Assembly (NCBI GenBank): GCA_900548975.1
Contig: URMS01000002.1
Span: forward strand, 103,673-167,672
Origin: an uncultured Porphyromonadaceae bacterium
Lineage (GTDB): Bacteria; Bacteroidota; Bacteroidia; Bacteroidales; Muribaculaceae
Direction: 5' to 3'
Length of the DNA stretch: 64,000 nucleotides
A model generated the notes under the pieces. The model ran no database searches and was not told the DNA's origin. It saw only the letters and a list, made by a program, of their open reading frames with translations. A program made the translations under genes and the position numbers. Of this stretch, positions 1 through 8,237 are shown one piece after another; position 1 is the stretch's first letter, and each line of letters opens with the position of its first letter.

Positions 1-891
1 CGCGGCGGCCTGGGCAACTGGCACTTCAAGAGCGCCACCAACCGCACGCCGCGCTATGCGCAGCCCGGCGAACCGGCCATAGAGCGCTCCGTGATTCTCG
101 AACTCAAGATGCTTGCCGACGTCGGTCTTGTAGGCTTCCCCAACGCCGGTAAATCGACCCTGCTGTCGGCAGTATCGGCCGCCGAGCCCAAAATCGCCAA
201 CTATCCCTTCACCACCATGGAGCCGCAGCTCGGCATAGTGTCGTACCGCGACAACCGTTCGTTCGTAATGGCCGACATTCCCGGTATCATCGAGGGCGCC
301 AGCGAGGGCAAGGGCCTCGGCCTGCGCTTCCTGCGCCACATAGAGCGCAATGCCGTGCTTCTGTTCATGGTTCCGGCCGACGCCGACGATATAGCCGCGG
401 AATACAACATCCTTCTGCGCGAGCTCGAGCAGTTCAATCCGCAGCTCATGGACAAGCAGCGGGTTCTGGCCATATCGAAAAGCGACCTTCTCGACGACGA
501 ACTGCGCGAAGAGATAGCAAAGACGCTCCCCGAGGGAGTGCCGTCGGTATTCATATCGGCTGTAACCGGCCAGGGAATAACCGAACTTAAGGACATGCTG
601 TGGCGTGCCATAACCGACGAAAACAACCGCATCGACACCGCCGACATAATCCACCGTCCGCTCGACGGCCATCACCGCGTGCGCGAGGAAGACGAATTCA
701 TATTCGAATATAAGCCCACTGCCGAAGAAGAGGAGCAGGAAGCCGAAGATCTGCGCAGCATATCGCCCGACGCCTGGGGCGAGGACATCGACTGGGACGA
801 CGCCGACTACGACATGGCCGACGAAGACGACGATACCATATCGGACGACGAGGCTTTCGGCTACGAGTCGATAAACGACGACCGTCAATGA
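1..891 (+). CDS. obg: GTPase Obg/CgtA, 5' end outside window
   Basis: Obg is a ribosome-associated GTPase acting in large-subunit maturation. The reading frame is open from base 1 and its first residues (GLGNWHFKSATNRTPRYA) are the end of the glycine-rich Obg fold, so the true start lies upstream and the GTG at 91 is internal. The G domain follows with the P-loop GFPNAGKST, switch region YPFTT, DIPG and the SKSD guanine-specificity motif. The C-terminus is a very acidic tail and lacks the OCT domain of Gram-positive Obg. Its stop overlaps the start of prmC (ATGA), so obg-prmC-recX is probably one transcript. Confidence 0.96.
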   Translation, partial: RGGLGNWHFKSATNRTPRYAQPGEPAIERSVILELKMLADVGLVGFPNAGKSTLLSAVSAAEPKIANYPFTTMEPQLGIVSYRDNRSFVMADIPGIIEGASEGKGLGLRFLRHIERNAVLLFMVPADADDIAAEYNILLRELEQFNPQLMDKQRVLAISKSDLLDDELREEIAKTLPEGVPSVFISAVTGQGITELKDMLWRAITDENNRIDTADIIHRPLDGHHRVREEDEFIFEYKPTAEEEEQEAEDLRSISPDAWGEDIDWDDADYDMADEDDDTISDDEAFGYESINDDRQ

Positions 892-1742
892 CCACTCTCG
901 CCCAATACTACCGGCAACTGCGCCAGACGCTGGCGGCGACGCTCCCGCAGGGCGAGGCCGACAGCGCCGCCGCCATAGTGATGGAGGACGTGGGCGGCTA
1001 CAGCCGCACTACCCTCTTCGCCGACGGCGACCGCGAGCTATCGCCATTCATGCAGGCTAAACTCGATGCCGTAGCGGCGAAAATCGCCGGCGGCGAGCCG
1101 GTGCAGTACGCCGTGGGGCGCGCCCTCTTCATGGGCAACAGCTACACGGTGACTCCCGCCGTGCTCATACCGCGCCCCGAGACGGCCGGACTTGTCGACA
1201 TGATTACCGACCGCTATGCCGGCCGCACCGATCTGCGGGTGCTCGACATAGGCACCGGTTCGGGCTGCATAGCCATATCGCTGGCCCGGGCACTGCCTTT
1301 CGCCCGCGTCGATGCAGTGGATATTTCCGACGCCGCCCTCGAGGTGGCACGCGGAAACGCCGCCAATCTCAGAGTACGGATCAATTTCGGGCAGGAGGAC
1401 ATTCTGTCGGCCGAGCCGCCGGCTGTACCGTGCTACGATATAATAGTGAGCAACCCGCCCTATGTAGCCGACAGCGAGCGTGCCGACATGGACGCCCGGG
1501 TGCTCGACTACGAGCCTGCTACGGCCCTCTTCGTGCCCGACAGCGACCCTCTGCGCTTCTACCGCGCCATCGCCGCCTATGCCCTGAAGGCCCTTGTACC
1601 CGGCGGCGGTCTTTTCTTCGAGATAAATCAGAATTTCGGCCCGCAGATGCAGCAATTGCTCGCCGCCGAGGGCTATGCCGACATCGAAATTCTCCGCGAC
1701 TTCCGCGGCAACATACGCTACGCCATAGCCACACGCCCATGA
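888..1742 (+). CDS. prmC: peptide chain release factor N5-glutamine methyltransferase
   Basis: PrmC methylates the glutamine of the GGQ loop of release factors RF1/RF2 using S-adenosylmethionine. The 284-residue length is normal. An N-terminal helical release-factor-binding domain is followed by a Rossmann methyltransferase domain with the SAM motif VLDIGTGSGCIAISLA and the substrate-glutamine motif NPPY at about residues 188-191. The start overlaps the obg stop and the stop overlaps the recX start, each by 4 bases, which indicates translational coupling. Confidence 0.95.
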   Translation: MTTLAQYYRQLRQTLAATLPQGEADSAAAIVMEDVGGYSRTTLFADGDRELSPFMQAKLDAVAAKIAGGEPVQYAVGRALFMGNSYTVTPAVLIPRPETAGLVDMITDRYAGRTDLRVLDIGTGSGCIAISLARALPFARVDAVDISDAALEVARGNAANLRVRINFGQEDILSAEPPAVPCYDIIVSNPPYVADSERADMDARVLDYEPATALFVPDSDPLRFYRAIAAYALKALVPGGGLFFEINQNFGPQMQQLLAAEGYADIEILRDFRGNIRYAIATRP

Positions 1743-2197
1743 CGCCCGAACAAGCCTACACCTACGCTGCGGCGCTCTGCAACAAGGCCGAATACTGCAC
1801 CGCCGAAATAGCCGCCAAGCTCCGCACCAAGGGCCTCGACGCCGCCGACATCGCCAATGTTCTCAGCACCCTGCATGCACAGCGGCTGGGCGACGACCGC
1901 CGCTATGCCATGGCGTTCGCGCGGCAGAAATTCCGCAATCAGCTGTGGGGACGCCGCAAAATAGAAATCGAGCTTCGCCGCAAGCGCATCCCCTCCGATA
2001 TCATAGCCGAAGCCACCGCCCAGATCGGCGAGCGCGAGTACACGGCAGCCCTCCGCTCCATCATAGCCAAAAAGGCGCGCTCCTACCCTGCACCGCCCGA
2101 CCGCGCCGCCCGCACCTCCATAGCCCGCTTCGCCATAGCCCGCGGCTTCGAACCCTCGCTGGTCTTCCACGCAATCGCGTCCACAACACACTCCTGA
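1739..2197 (+). CDS. recX: regulatory protein RecX
   Basis: RecX-family proteins bind RecA filaments and modulate recombination. This 152-residue protein is made of three-helix repeats; the LxxxRxYxxxxAxxFARQKFRN stretch and the LRRKRI segment are typical of the family. An ATG at 1739 overlapping the prmC stop was chosen because the longer open frame upstream lies inside prmC and encodes unrelated sequence. No recA is visible nearby, so the link with prmC is positional only. It converges on the hydrolase gene that ends 20 bases downstream. Confidence 0.82.
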   Translation: MTPEQAYTYAAALCNKAEYCTAEIAAKLRTKGLDAADIANVLSTLHAQRLGDDRRYAMAFARQKFRNQLWGRRKIEIELRRKRIPSDIIAEATAQIGEREYTAALRSIIAKKARSYPAPPDRAARTSIARFAIARGFEPSLVFHAIASTTHS

Positions 2198-2216
2198 CCG
2201 ACTTGTGGAATACCTT

Positions 2217-3239
2217 TTATTCAAGAGGCTGCTCTGAATGACGGGAGATGAACCCTGAGGATTCGCAGACAGACCGGCGAAATGCCGTTGGCTGTCCGGC
2301 AACAGTGATAAAAAGGTGAACCGAACCGGGAATCAGAACGTATTTCGATTCCACTCCAAGGCGAGCCAGCCTGTCGGCAAAGTCGGCACCCTGACAACGG
2401 AGAATGTCGCGTTCTGCCGCCACAAGCAAAGTAGGCGGCAGTCGGGACAGCACTGTGTCCGACGCCTCTGCCGGCGAGACCAATGGATTGTGTGAATCTG
2501 AGGTATAGGCATTGTTGAAAGTGTTCATTAGTTCGCTGTCAAGCCCGAAGCCTTTTCCAAACTCTTTCCAGGAATCAGAGCCGTCTGCATAAGCTTTTGT
2601 GACGGGATAGAATAAAATCAGACTATCGAAAGTGCCCTCGGGGAAACTCATGGCCGTGGCTATGGCAAGATTTCCTCCGGAGCTGTCCCCTCCTACGGAT
2701 ATACCTCTGCATTTCCACTCCGCCATATTGTCGAGAGCAAAATTTATCGCATCTATGCAATCGTTCAGACCTTCGGGGAAAGGATGCTCGGGGGCGAGCC
2801 TATAATCCACGGCAAGCACGGCAATTCCTTTATCGGCCATTGTTCCGCAATATCGTGAACAGCTGTTTATACTTCCGATCACCCAACCGCCGCCGTGGAA
2901 ATAAACAAGCAATGGTATAGTATCATTATCAAAACGATTACTACGGAAAAGGACCAAGCTTTTGTTTATTTCAGTCCGCGATACACCATCGGGCAATTCA
3001 GCCGCATGATTTCGTGCATTTCGTACATTATAAAGCAAGCCGCTTTCGCCCGATATCGCCTTGCTTATCGCTTCCGCCTGACTATCCTGCAGTTTATCGG
3101 GCATATTGGCGAGGAAAGAATCGGCTTCTGCACGTTCCGGATTCTTGCCGCCGTCGGCATTTGCAGAATACAACGTGCAGGCACACCATATCACAAATAT
3201 AGCAATAATGAATCTTTTGAAATTCGGTATTGAGAACAT
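2217..3239 (-). CDS. secreted alpha/beta hydrolase, hormone-sensitive-lipase type
   Basis: Predicted exported carboxylesterase. The N-terminus is a signal peptide (a lysine/arginine start, a hydrophobic stretch ending near YSANA). The body carries the HSL oxyanion motif HGGGW, the nucleophile elbow GGDSSGG, an acidic residue in the ERDIL segment and the catalytic histidine in GSVHLF, so the catalytic triad looks complete. Substrate cannot be read from sequence. It has its own promoter (TAATTTTG, 3277-3284) and is not in an operon. A second secreted hydrolase of a different family lies at 4276-5349. Confidence 0.85.
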   Translation of the reverse strand: MFSIPNFKRFIIAIFVIWCACTLYSANADGGKNPERAEADSFLANMPDKLQDSQAEAISKAISGESGLLYNVRNARNHAAELPDGVSRTEINKSLVLFRSNRFDNDTIPLLVYFHGGGWVIGSINSCSRYCGTMADKGIAVLAVDYRLAPEHPFPEGLNDCIDAINFALDNMAEWKCRGISVGGDSSGGNLAIATAMSFPEGTFDSLILFYPVTKAYADGSDSWKEFGKGFGLDSELMNTFNNAYTSDSHNPLVSPAEASDTVLSRLPPTLLVAAERDILRCQGADFADRLARLGVESKYVLIPGSVHLFITVAGQPTAFRRSVCESSGFISRHSEQPLE

Positions 3240-3276
3240 CGGACTAAATCTTCATCTATGGATTCCTATTTGCCGT

Positions 3277-3284
3277 CAAAATTA
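3277..3284 (-). promoter_or_regulatory. Bacteroidota -7 promoter element of the HSL-type hydrolase
   Basis: The minus strand reads TAATTTTG, an exact TAnnTTTG match, about 38 bases before the hydrolase start codon. Confidence 0.55.
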
Positions 3285-3314
3285 GAAAAATTGTTTGAAA
3301 CAGGCTCTAAACGC

Positions 3315-3350
3315 GAAGCGGAGTCAGCACCGTGTGGTGAGACTCCGCTT
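3315..3350 (-). terminator. hairpin after the rpmB-rpmG-DUF4295 operon
   Basis: An inverted repeat AAGCGGAGTC/GACTCCGCTT with a nested CACC/GGTG pair lies just downstream of the DUF4295 stop. There is no long T-run, so it may be a processing or weak termination hairpin. Confidence 0.55.
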
Positions 3351-3370
3351 AGTATGTGGGGTAATGAAGA

Positions 3371-3520
3371 TTATTTGAGGGCTTCCTTGACGGCGTCGTT
3401 GGGAACCATTTCTTCCTTGAAGATGTAAGCGCCGGTTTTGGGCGACTTCACCATCTTGATGACCTTGCTGTAGGTACGGCCTTCGCCTTTCTGAAGCGAT
3501 GCAACGGTTTTCTTTGCCAT
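3371..3520 (-). CDS. DUF4295 small protein, last gene of the L28-L33 operon
   Basis: A 49-residue basic protein beginning MAKKTVASLQKGEGRTYSKV, recognisable as the DUF4295 family found in Bacteroidota directly after rpmG. Its size, basicity and fixed place in a ribosomal-protein operon suggest a ribosome-associated role; that is inference from context. It starts 11 bases after the rpmG stop and is followed by a hairpin, so it ends the operon. Confidence 0.9.
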   Translation of the reverse strand: MAKKTVASLQKGEGRTYSKVIKMVKSPKTGAYIFKEEMVPNDAVKEALK

Positions 3521-3531
3521 ATCTTAGATTC

Positions 3532-3720
3532 TTATTTGATTTCTTTGTGGATGGTCATACGCTTAAGAATGGGGTTGTATTTCTTAAGCTCGAGTCTCTC
3601 GGTGGTGTTTTTGCGGTTTTTGGTAGTGATGTAGCGCGAGGTACCGGGCATGCCGCTTGCCTTGTGCTCGGTGCATTCGAGAATCACCTGTACGCGATTG
3701 CCTTTAGCTTTCTTTGCCAT
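3532..3720 (-). CDS. rpmG: 50S ribosomal protein bL33
   Basis: A 62-residue protein, full length for bL33. It shows the family core: the ILECTEHK segment near the N-terminus, SRYITTKNRKNT in the middle and a lysine-rich end. Only one cysteine is visible, so this is a zinc-independent C- form rather than the four-cysteine C+ form. It sits between rpmB (19 bases upstream) and the DUF4295 gene. Confidence 0.97.
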   Translation of the reverse strand: MAKKAKGNRVQVILECTEHKASGMPGTSRYITTKNRKNTTERLELKKYNPILKRMTIHKEIK

Positions 3721-3739
3721 TTTGTGTCAATATTTGAGG

Positions 3740-3997
3740 TTAGAGGTAATAGATGTCGTTCTCTTTGAGGTAACCGTTCTGGTAAGCCTGGTTCATGGCT
3801 TCGTTGAGGCCGAGCTTGTTGATGGTACGAAGTCCGGCAGCCGAGATGGTAAGGCTGATCCATGTGTCGCGTTCTACCCAGTAGAACTTCTTGGTGAAGA
3901 GATTCACATTAAATTTGCGTTTGGTGCGGCGCTTCGAATGCGAAACGTTATTACCCACAATCGCTTTTTTGCCGGTGATCTGACAAATCTTTGACAT
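3740..3997 (-). CDS. rpmB: 50S ribosomal protein bL28
   Basis: An 85-residue protein beginning MSKICQITGKKAIVGNNVSH, the usual bL28 N-terminus, with the basic SKRRTKRKFNVNLF segment after it. The start at 3997 was preferred to an upstream start at 4042 because the family begins at MSKIC. It is the first gene of the rpmB-rpmG-DUF4295 operon. A promoter-like CAAAGTAA (minus strand TTACTTTG, one mismatch to TAnnTTTG) lies at 4131-4138. Confidence 0.97.
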   Translation of the reverse strand: MSKICQITGKKAIVGNNVSHSKRRTKRKFNVNLFTKKFYWVERDTWISLTISAAGLRTINKLGLNEAMNQAYQNGYLKENDIYYL

Positions 3998-4275
3998 GGC
4001 TGTTAATGGTTTATCGTTCTTTTTTATCTTTATATGCGTCAAGTGGTTGCAGCCGTCATCACATTCTCATATCGGCGCCCGGCTGCATCTTTTCCGGACA
4101 CCTTTTAAGGATGGGCCACAAAACAGAGTGCAAAGTAACGACTTTTTTTCCAAAACACCAAATAATCACGGTCTTTTGTGTATTTTTTGTCGCTAAAAAA
4201 TTTCCGCTGAGAAATCGCGGTCAGGATTATTCCGACAGAAGCGGGCCGCTGACAGTCCTGGTTTTGACAACAGAG

Positions 4276-5349
4276 TTACAGATATTCTCTGAAGAATTTC
4301 TCAATCGAAGCGAAAGGTATAATGTCTTTACGGTCGTAAAGATCGGTATGGCTTGCACCTGGAACGACCATGAATAGTTTGTTGTTTTCCATCCCCGGGG
4401 TGACAGTAAGTTTTTTGTATGCATCGCTTCCGAAATAGAACGAATGGGCTTTCTCGCCGTGAAGTATCATCACGGCATTATCGATTTCGCCTGCACGGCT
4501 CATCAGAGGAAAATTAATCCAAGGTATAGGTGAGGTGGCATTACGGCCGCCGTTGGAATTGAGCGACCGTGGATGATAGCCGCGTTTTGTCTTGTAATAG
4601 TCGTAGTAATCTCTGAGGAAGCGGGGGGCATCGCCGGGCAACACATCGGGCACACCACCGCCGAGCGCGGGCACACCGTTGATATAGTCCTCTGTGCGCT
4701 GTTCGGCCAGTCTCTCGCGAAGGGCTTTGCGCGCATGGGCACTATCATCGGCATCAAAGTAGCCATTGGCGTTGACCCTGCTCATATCGTACATAGTCGA
4801 TGCGAGAGTCGCCTTGATGCGCGGATCGGCTGCCGCGGCATTGACAGCGATACCACCCCATCCGCAGATACCGATGATTCCAACCCGTTCGGAGTCGACA
4901 TCAGGATTTGTGACAAGATAGTCGACAGCAGCACTGAAATCCTCGGTGTTGATGTCGGGAGAGGTCATGTAGCGTGGAGTGCCGCCACTCTCTCCGGTGA
5001 ACGACGGATCGAATGCTATAGTCAGGAAACCGCGTTCAGCCATTTCCTGTGCATACAGACCTGCAGCCTGTTCCTTTACGGCTCCGAAAGGACCGCAGAC
5101 GGCGATTGCCGGAAGCTTGCCGGCAGCCCCTTTAGGCTTATACATGTCGGCAGCTAATGTTATGCCGTAACGATTGATAAATGTTACTTTACTATGTTCT
5201 ACTTTATCGCTCAGGGGAAAAGTCTTGTCCCATTCTTTTGTCAAAGTCAGTTTTTCCATCTCGTTTATATTTTCATTCGGACTGAAGGCATGAAGATCTG
5301 CAGAGCATAATATAAGACACAACAGACCTGTCGACAGTAATCGTTTCAT
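4276..5349 (-). CDS. secreted alpha/beta hydrolase with a cysteine in the nucleophile elbow
   Basis: A 357-residue protein with a signal peptide (MKRLLSTGLLCLILCSADLHA) and a COG1073-type alpha/beta hydrolase fold, dienelactone-hydrolase-like. The nucleophile elbow reads GICGWGG, so cysteine stands where serine is usual, as in dienelactone hydrolases. The acid is probably in the LHGEKAH region and the histidine in PGASHTDLYD. Substrate is unknown. It has its own promoter directly after the terminator of the AraC gene upstream, and that regulator is the obvious candidate controller. Confidence 0.83.
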   Translation of the reverse strand: MKRLLSTGLLCLILCSADLHAFSPNENINEMEKLTLTKEWDKTFPLSDKVEHSKVTFINRYGITLAADMYKPKGAAGKLPAIAVCGPFGAVKEQAAGLYAQEMAERGFLTIAFDPSFTGESGGTPRYMTSPDINTEDFSAAVDYLVTNPDVDSERVGIIGICGWGGIAVNAAAADPRIKATLASTMYDMSRVNANGYFDADDSAHARKALRERLAEQRTEDYINGVPALGGGVPDVLPGDAPRFLRDYYDYYKTKRGYHPRSLNSNGGRNATSPIPWINFPLMSRAGEIDNAVMILHGEKAHSFYFGSDAYKKLTVTPGMENNKLFMVVPGASHTDLYDRKDIIPFASIEKFFREYL

Positions 5350-5369
5350 ATTAGAGGTTGTTTACGGTA

Positions 5370-5377
5370 CAAAAGTA
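5370..5377 (-). promoter_or_regulatory. promoter of the cysteine-type hydrolase
   Basis: The minus strand reads TACTTTTG (TAnnTTTG) 20 bases before the start codon. It begins where the T-run of the AraC terminator ends, so terminator and promoter are back to back. Confidence 0.65.
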
Positions 5378-5412
5378 TAAAAAAAGCTCCACGGCAATAT
5401 TGCTGTGGAGCT
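5377..5412 (-). terminator. intrinsic terminator of the AraC-family gene
   Basis: The minus strand forms AGCTCCACAGCAATATTGC..GTGGAGCT, a near-perfect 14-bp palindromic stem, followed by seven T. Confidence 0.85.
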
Positions 5413-5433
5413 CAATCATCGTTTCCGAAAAGC

Positions 5434-6279
5434 TCAGTCCGCGAGTGCTGTGGGGGCTATGCCGAATTCCTTTTTGAACGCAGTCGAGAAATGCGATGGA
5501 TTACGAAAGCCAACTTCGGCATAGACTTCAACCACTTTCTTTTTCCCGGATTTCATCAGTTCGTATGCCTTTTCAAGTCTTTTCTTGATTAGCCATTTTT
5601 CGGGTGTAAGATCGCTGACTTTCTTGAAATCACGCTTGAATGTGGCAAGACTGCGACCTGTGTAGTGGGCTATCTCTTCTATGCTCAGGTCGCACATGAA
5701 GTTTTCCTCCATAAATCCAAGAATGTCTATCTTCCACGGCTCATTGAAATCGAACATCGTCGGCACGAATCTCTCGTCGATCGCTAAAAGAGCCATCAGA
5801 CCTTCCTGCAATTTAAGTGCCATGAAATCATCCTTTGGCTTAACTTCGGGGTCGAAATATGGAGTCATGGAGGCGAAAAGGCTGGCAAATTCTACAGTTC
5901 GCGGCAATTTGATAACTCCGGCGGGAAGTTTATCCGCTTTTGCGTTGATTTTATTGAGTGACAGTTTGCCATACATTTCCCTGAGGAAACTGCGTGTAAA
6001 CATAAGAAAAATACCACAATATCTCTCGCCCTCAAATGTTCTCTTATACATTGTTATACGATGGTCGCGGGGTATAAACACACACTCACCTTTGCGGACA
6101 TGGATCTGTTCGGTACCGTTGTCGAGAATCATTTCGCCGGAATACACATAGTTGAGCGCATACTCGCGTGAACGATGTATACAACCGCTGATGTCATCAT
6201 AGAAGAAGCTGTAAAAAACATTGTTGTAGTTGAATATCAGCTTCATCGGGCCAAGATTTTCTTCTTCGTGTGTTGCCAT
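5434..6279 (-). CDS. AraC-family transcriptional regulator
   Basis: A 281-residue DNA-binding regulator. The N-terminal half is a cupin-like sensor domain (GEMILDNGTEQIHVRKGECVFI is cut short here at its core IHVRKGECVFIPRDH). The C-terminal ~100 residues hold two helix-turn-helix motifs: SIEEIAHYTGRSLATFKRDF and VVEVYAEVGFRNPSHFSTAF. The ATG at 6279 was chosen because the promoter box (6304-6311) overlaps the alternative TTG start at 6306. The gene lies just upstream of the secreted hydrolase in the same direction, which makes that hydrolase a plausible target. The inducer is unknown. Confidence 0.92.
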   Translation of the reverse strand: MATHEEENLGPMKLIFNYNNVFYSFFYDDISGCIHRSREYALNYVYSGEMILDNGTEQIHVRKGECVFIPRDHRITMYKRTFEGERYCGIFLMFTRSFLREMYGKLSLNKINAKADKLPAGVIKLPRTVEFASLFASMTPYFDPEVKPKDDFMALKLQEGLMALLAIDERFVPTMFDFNEPWKIDILGFMEENFMCDLSIEEIAHYTGRSLATFKRDFKKVSDLTPEKWLIKKRLEKAYELMKSGKKKVVEVYAEVGFRNPSHFSTAFKKEFGIAPTALAD

Positions 6280-6303
6280 ATCGGGAATCCTGTTTTTCAG
6301 TCG

Positions 6304-6311
6304 CAAAGATA
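6304..6311 (-). promoter_or_regulatory. promoter of the AraC-family gene
   Basis: The minus strand reads TATCTTTG, an exact TAnnTTTG match, giving a leader of about 20 bases to the ATG at 6279. Confidence 0.65.
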
Positions 6312-6401
6312 ATCATAATTATTCGGTGGCTTTGAGAAAAGGAATCAGGAACACATACTTTTTTTAAGTGCGCACAGTAGGTTTTTTCGCGCCACTTTCA
6401 C

Positions 6402-6409
6402 TACTTTTG
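6402..6409 (+). promoter_or_regulatory. promoter of rsgA, nearly leaderless
   Basis: TACTTTTG matches TAnnTTTG and ends only 7 bases before the rsgA ATG, so the mRNA should begin within a few bases of the start codon. Confidence 0.65.
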
Positions 6410-6416
6410 CAAAACT

Positions 6417-7361
6417 ATGGAAGGAACAGTAATCCGGAACACCGGCTCGCAATATATAGTGCGCCTGGACTCAGGCGCCGAACTGCCCTGTAAAGTAAAG
6501 GGCAATTTCAGAATCAAAGGTCTGCGCACCACCAATCCGGTGGCCGTGGGCGACCGTGTCGACACCGGCGATCCGGGCCCCGACGGCGTGGCCTTTATCA
6601 CGGCCGTACTTCCGCGACGCAACTATATCATACGCCGCTCCACCAATCTTTCGAAAGCGGCGCACATCATTGCCGCCAATGTGGACTGCGCCGTGCTTGT
6701 GGCCACTTTGGTTCATCCGGCCACGCCGCTGACATTCATCGACCGCTTTCTGGCATCTGCCGAGGCCTACAATGTGCCGGCAGCACTGGTGATAAACAAG
6801 ATCGACCTGCTCGCCGACCCCGAGGACCGCGAACTGCTCGACGCCGTGCTGGGTCTCTACCGCTCCATCGGCTATCAGGCTACCGGCGTATCGGCCGCCA
6901 CAGGCGAGGGCATGGACAGCCTCCGCGAACTCCTTGCGGGCAAGACCTGCCTGCTGTCGGGCAACTCGGGCGTGGGCAAGACCACGCTCATCAACGCACT
7001 CATACCGGGCCTCGGCCTGCGCACCGGCGCCATATCGGCCGCCCACGACACAGGCATGCACACCACCACATTCTCCGAGATGTTCGACCTCCCGGGCGGC
7101 GGCGAGATCATCGACACTCCCGGTGTACGCGGCTTCGGCACAGTGGAGTTCGAGCCTGAAGAGGTTGGTCATTATTTTCCCGAAATATTCAGCATATCCA
7201 AAGGATGCCGCTTCGGCAACTGCACCCACACTCACGAACCCGGTTGTGCCGTCCTCGAAGCCCTCGAACAACAGCACATAGCCCAAAGCCGCTATGCCTC
7301 CTACCTCAGCATCCTCGAGGAAACCCGCGACGCCGACGACAAATACCGCAAGCCCTTTTAG
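6417..7361 (+). CDS. rsgA: ribosome small subunit-dependent GTPase A
   Basis: RsgA is a circularly permuted GTPase that checks late 30S assembly. The 314 residues show an N-terminal OB-fold (about 1-70), then GTPase motifs in permuted order: NKID (127-130), the P-loop GNSGVGKTT (182-190) and DTPG (233-236). A C-terminal zinc-binding cluster with Cys264 and the pattern CRFGNCTHTHEPGC follows. Length and motif order are normal. The promoter lies directly against the start codon. Downstream is a long purine-rich repeat tract rather than a conventional terminator. Confidence 0.96.
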   Translation: MEGTVIRNTGSQYIVRLDSGAELPCKVKGNFRIKGLRTTNPVAVGDRVDTGDPGPDGVAFITAVLPRRNYIIRRSTNLSKAAHIIAANVDCAVLVATLVHPATPLTFIDRFLASAEAYNVPAALVINKIDLLADPEDRELLDAVLGLYRSIGYQATGVSAATGEGMDSLRELLAGKTCLLSGNSGVGKTTLINALIPGLGLRTGAISAAHDTGMHTTTFSEMFDLPGGGEIIDTPGVRGFGTVEFEPEEVGHYFPEIFSISKGCRFGNCTHTHEPGCAVLEALEQQHIAQSRYASYLSILEETRDADDKYRKPF

Positions 7362-7675
7362 GAAATTAGGAGGCCAGGAGGTTAGGAGATTAGGAGGGAA
7401 GGAAATCAAGAGAAAAGGTTATTAGGAGAGTAAGAGATTAGGAGAATAAGAGGTTGGAAGATTAAGAAGTTAGGAGATTAGGTGGGAGGGGACTAAAAAA
7501 GTTTACAAACTTCTTAATCTCTTAAAAACTCCCTAAACTGTAATTTTACAATCCCCACTCCTCTCATGCCCCTTATTTCTTAATTTCCTATCCTCTTAAT
7601 ATCTTACCCTCTTGATTTCCTATCCTCCTAACCTCCTTCCCTCTTAAATTCCTTCCCTCATAACCTCCTAATCTC
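7362..7675. repeat. mirror-image purine/pyrimidine repeat tract between convergent genes
   Basis: From about 7359 to 7490 the plus strand is a run of degenerate TTAGGAG/ATTAGGAG units. From about 7510 to 7678 it is the complementary CTCCTAA/TTCCTAT type. The two arms therefore form a long imperfect inverted repeat, and each of the two convergent genes (rsgA and the TSCPD gene) gets a purine-rich 3' end on its own mRNA. The right arm reaches the TSCPD stop codon. There is no gene in this stretch. Confidence 0.85.
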
Positions 7676-7952
7676 CTACGCAAGCGCTTCGGCGATGGCG
7701 ATGGCCAGCTGGTCGGGGCAGGAGGTGCCGCGGCCACGGCAGTCGATGCCGCGCAGACGTGCTACGGTATCGGTGGCGTCGGCGCCTTCGCAGAGAACGG
7801 CCACACCATGGGTATTACCCGGACAACCGCCGGTGAAACATATGTTGCGAAGCCGACCTTCGGCATCGATATCGAAGTTAATACGCTTGGAGCATACCCC
7901 GCACGGGGTAAAATCGACGTGGCGCACGCCGTCTGCTGTCTTTTCTACCATA
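7676..7952 (-). CDS. TSCPD domain-containing protein
   Basis: A ~91-residue protein starting MVEKTADG. It carries the cysteines and the closing signature GTSCPDQLA that name the TSCPD domain, plus CGVCSK and GGCPGN cysteine motifs. The same domain ends some vitamin B12-dependent ribonucleotide reductases and also occurs as short stand-alone proteins like this one. Function is not established; the conserved cysteines suggest metal binding (inference). A start three codons further upstream (7960) is also possible. It converges on rsgA. Confidence 0.85.
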
Positions 7953-8025
7953 ATAACCAATAAAAAAAAGAATTATGAATCAAGAACATATAATTCAAAA
8001 TCCATAATTCATAATTTAAATACAG

Positions 8026-8108
8026 TACCCGAAGTGGGACTCGAACCCACACAGCCTAATGGCCAAGGGATTTTAAGTCCCTCGTGTCTACCATTCCACC
8101 ATTCGGGC
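8026..8108 (-). tRNA. tRNA-Leu (TAA anticodon)
   Basis: An 83-base cloverleaf with a long variable arm. The acceptor GCCCGAA pairs with TTCGGGT, the anticodon loop CTTAAAA gives TAA, and the T-arm contains GGTTCGAGTCC. An AT-rich inverted repeat (ATTATGAAT/ATTCATAAT, about 7973-8015) follows. Confidence 0.96.
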
Positions 8109-8121
8109 GAGAAAGGCACGG

Positions 8122-8129
8122 CAAAGTTA
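8122..8129 (-). promoter_or_regulatory. promoter of tRNA-Leu
   Basis: The minus strand reads TAACTTTG 13 bases before the mature 5' end. The same box is used by the tuf/tRNA cluster and tRNA-Gln. Confidence 0.7.
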
Positions 8130-8237
8130 AGCATTTTCCGTCAATTCACCAATAATTCCATACCTTTTGAATTTCTGAAATTTGGATATCAGCCATATAA
8201 ATATTTTCTTTGTATTGTAAAACCAATCGACCGAAAG

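Noticed and set aside
7695..8237. In-frame extension upstream of the GH172-type gene
   Set aside because: It crosses the TSCPD gene and tRNA-Leu on the other strand and precedes the clear lipoprotein signal; the ATG at 8238 is used.
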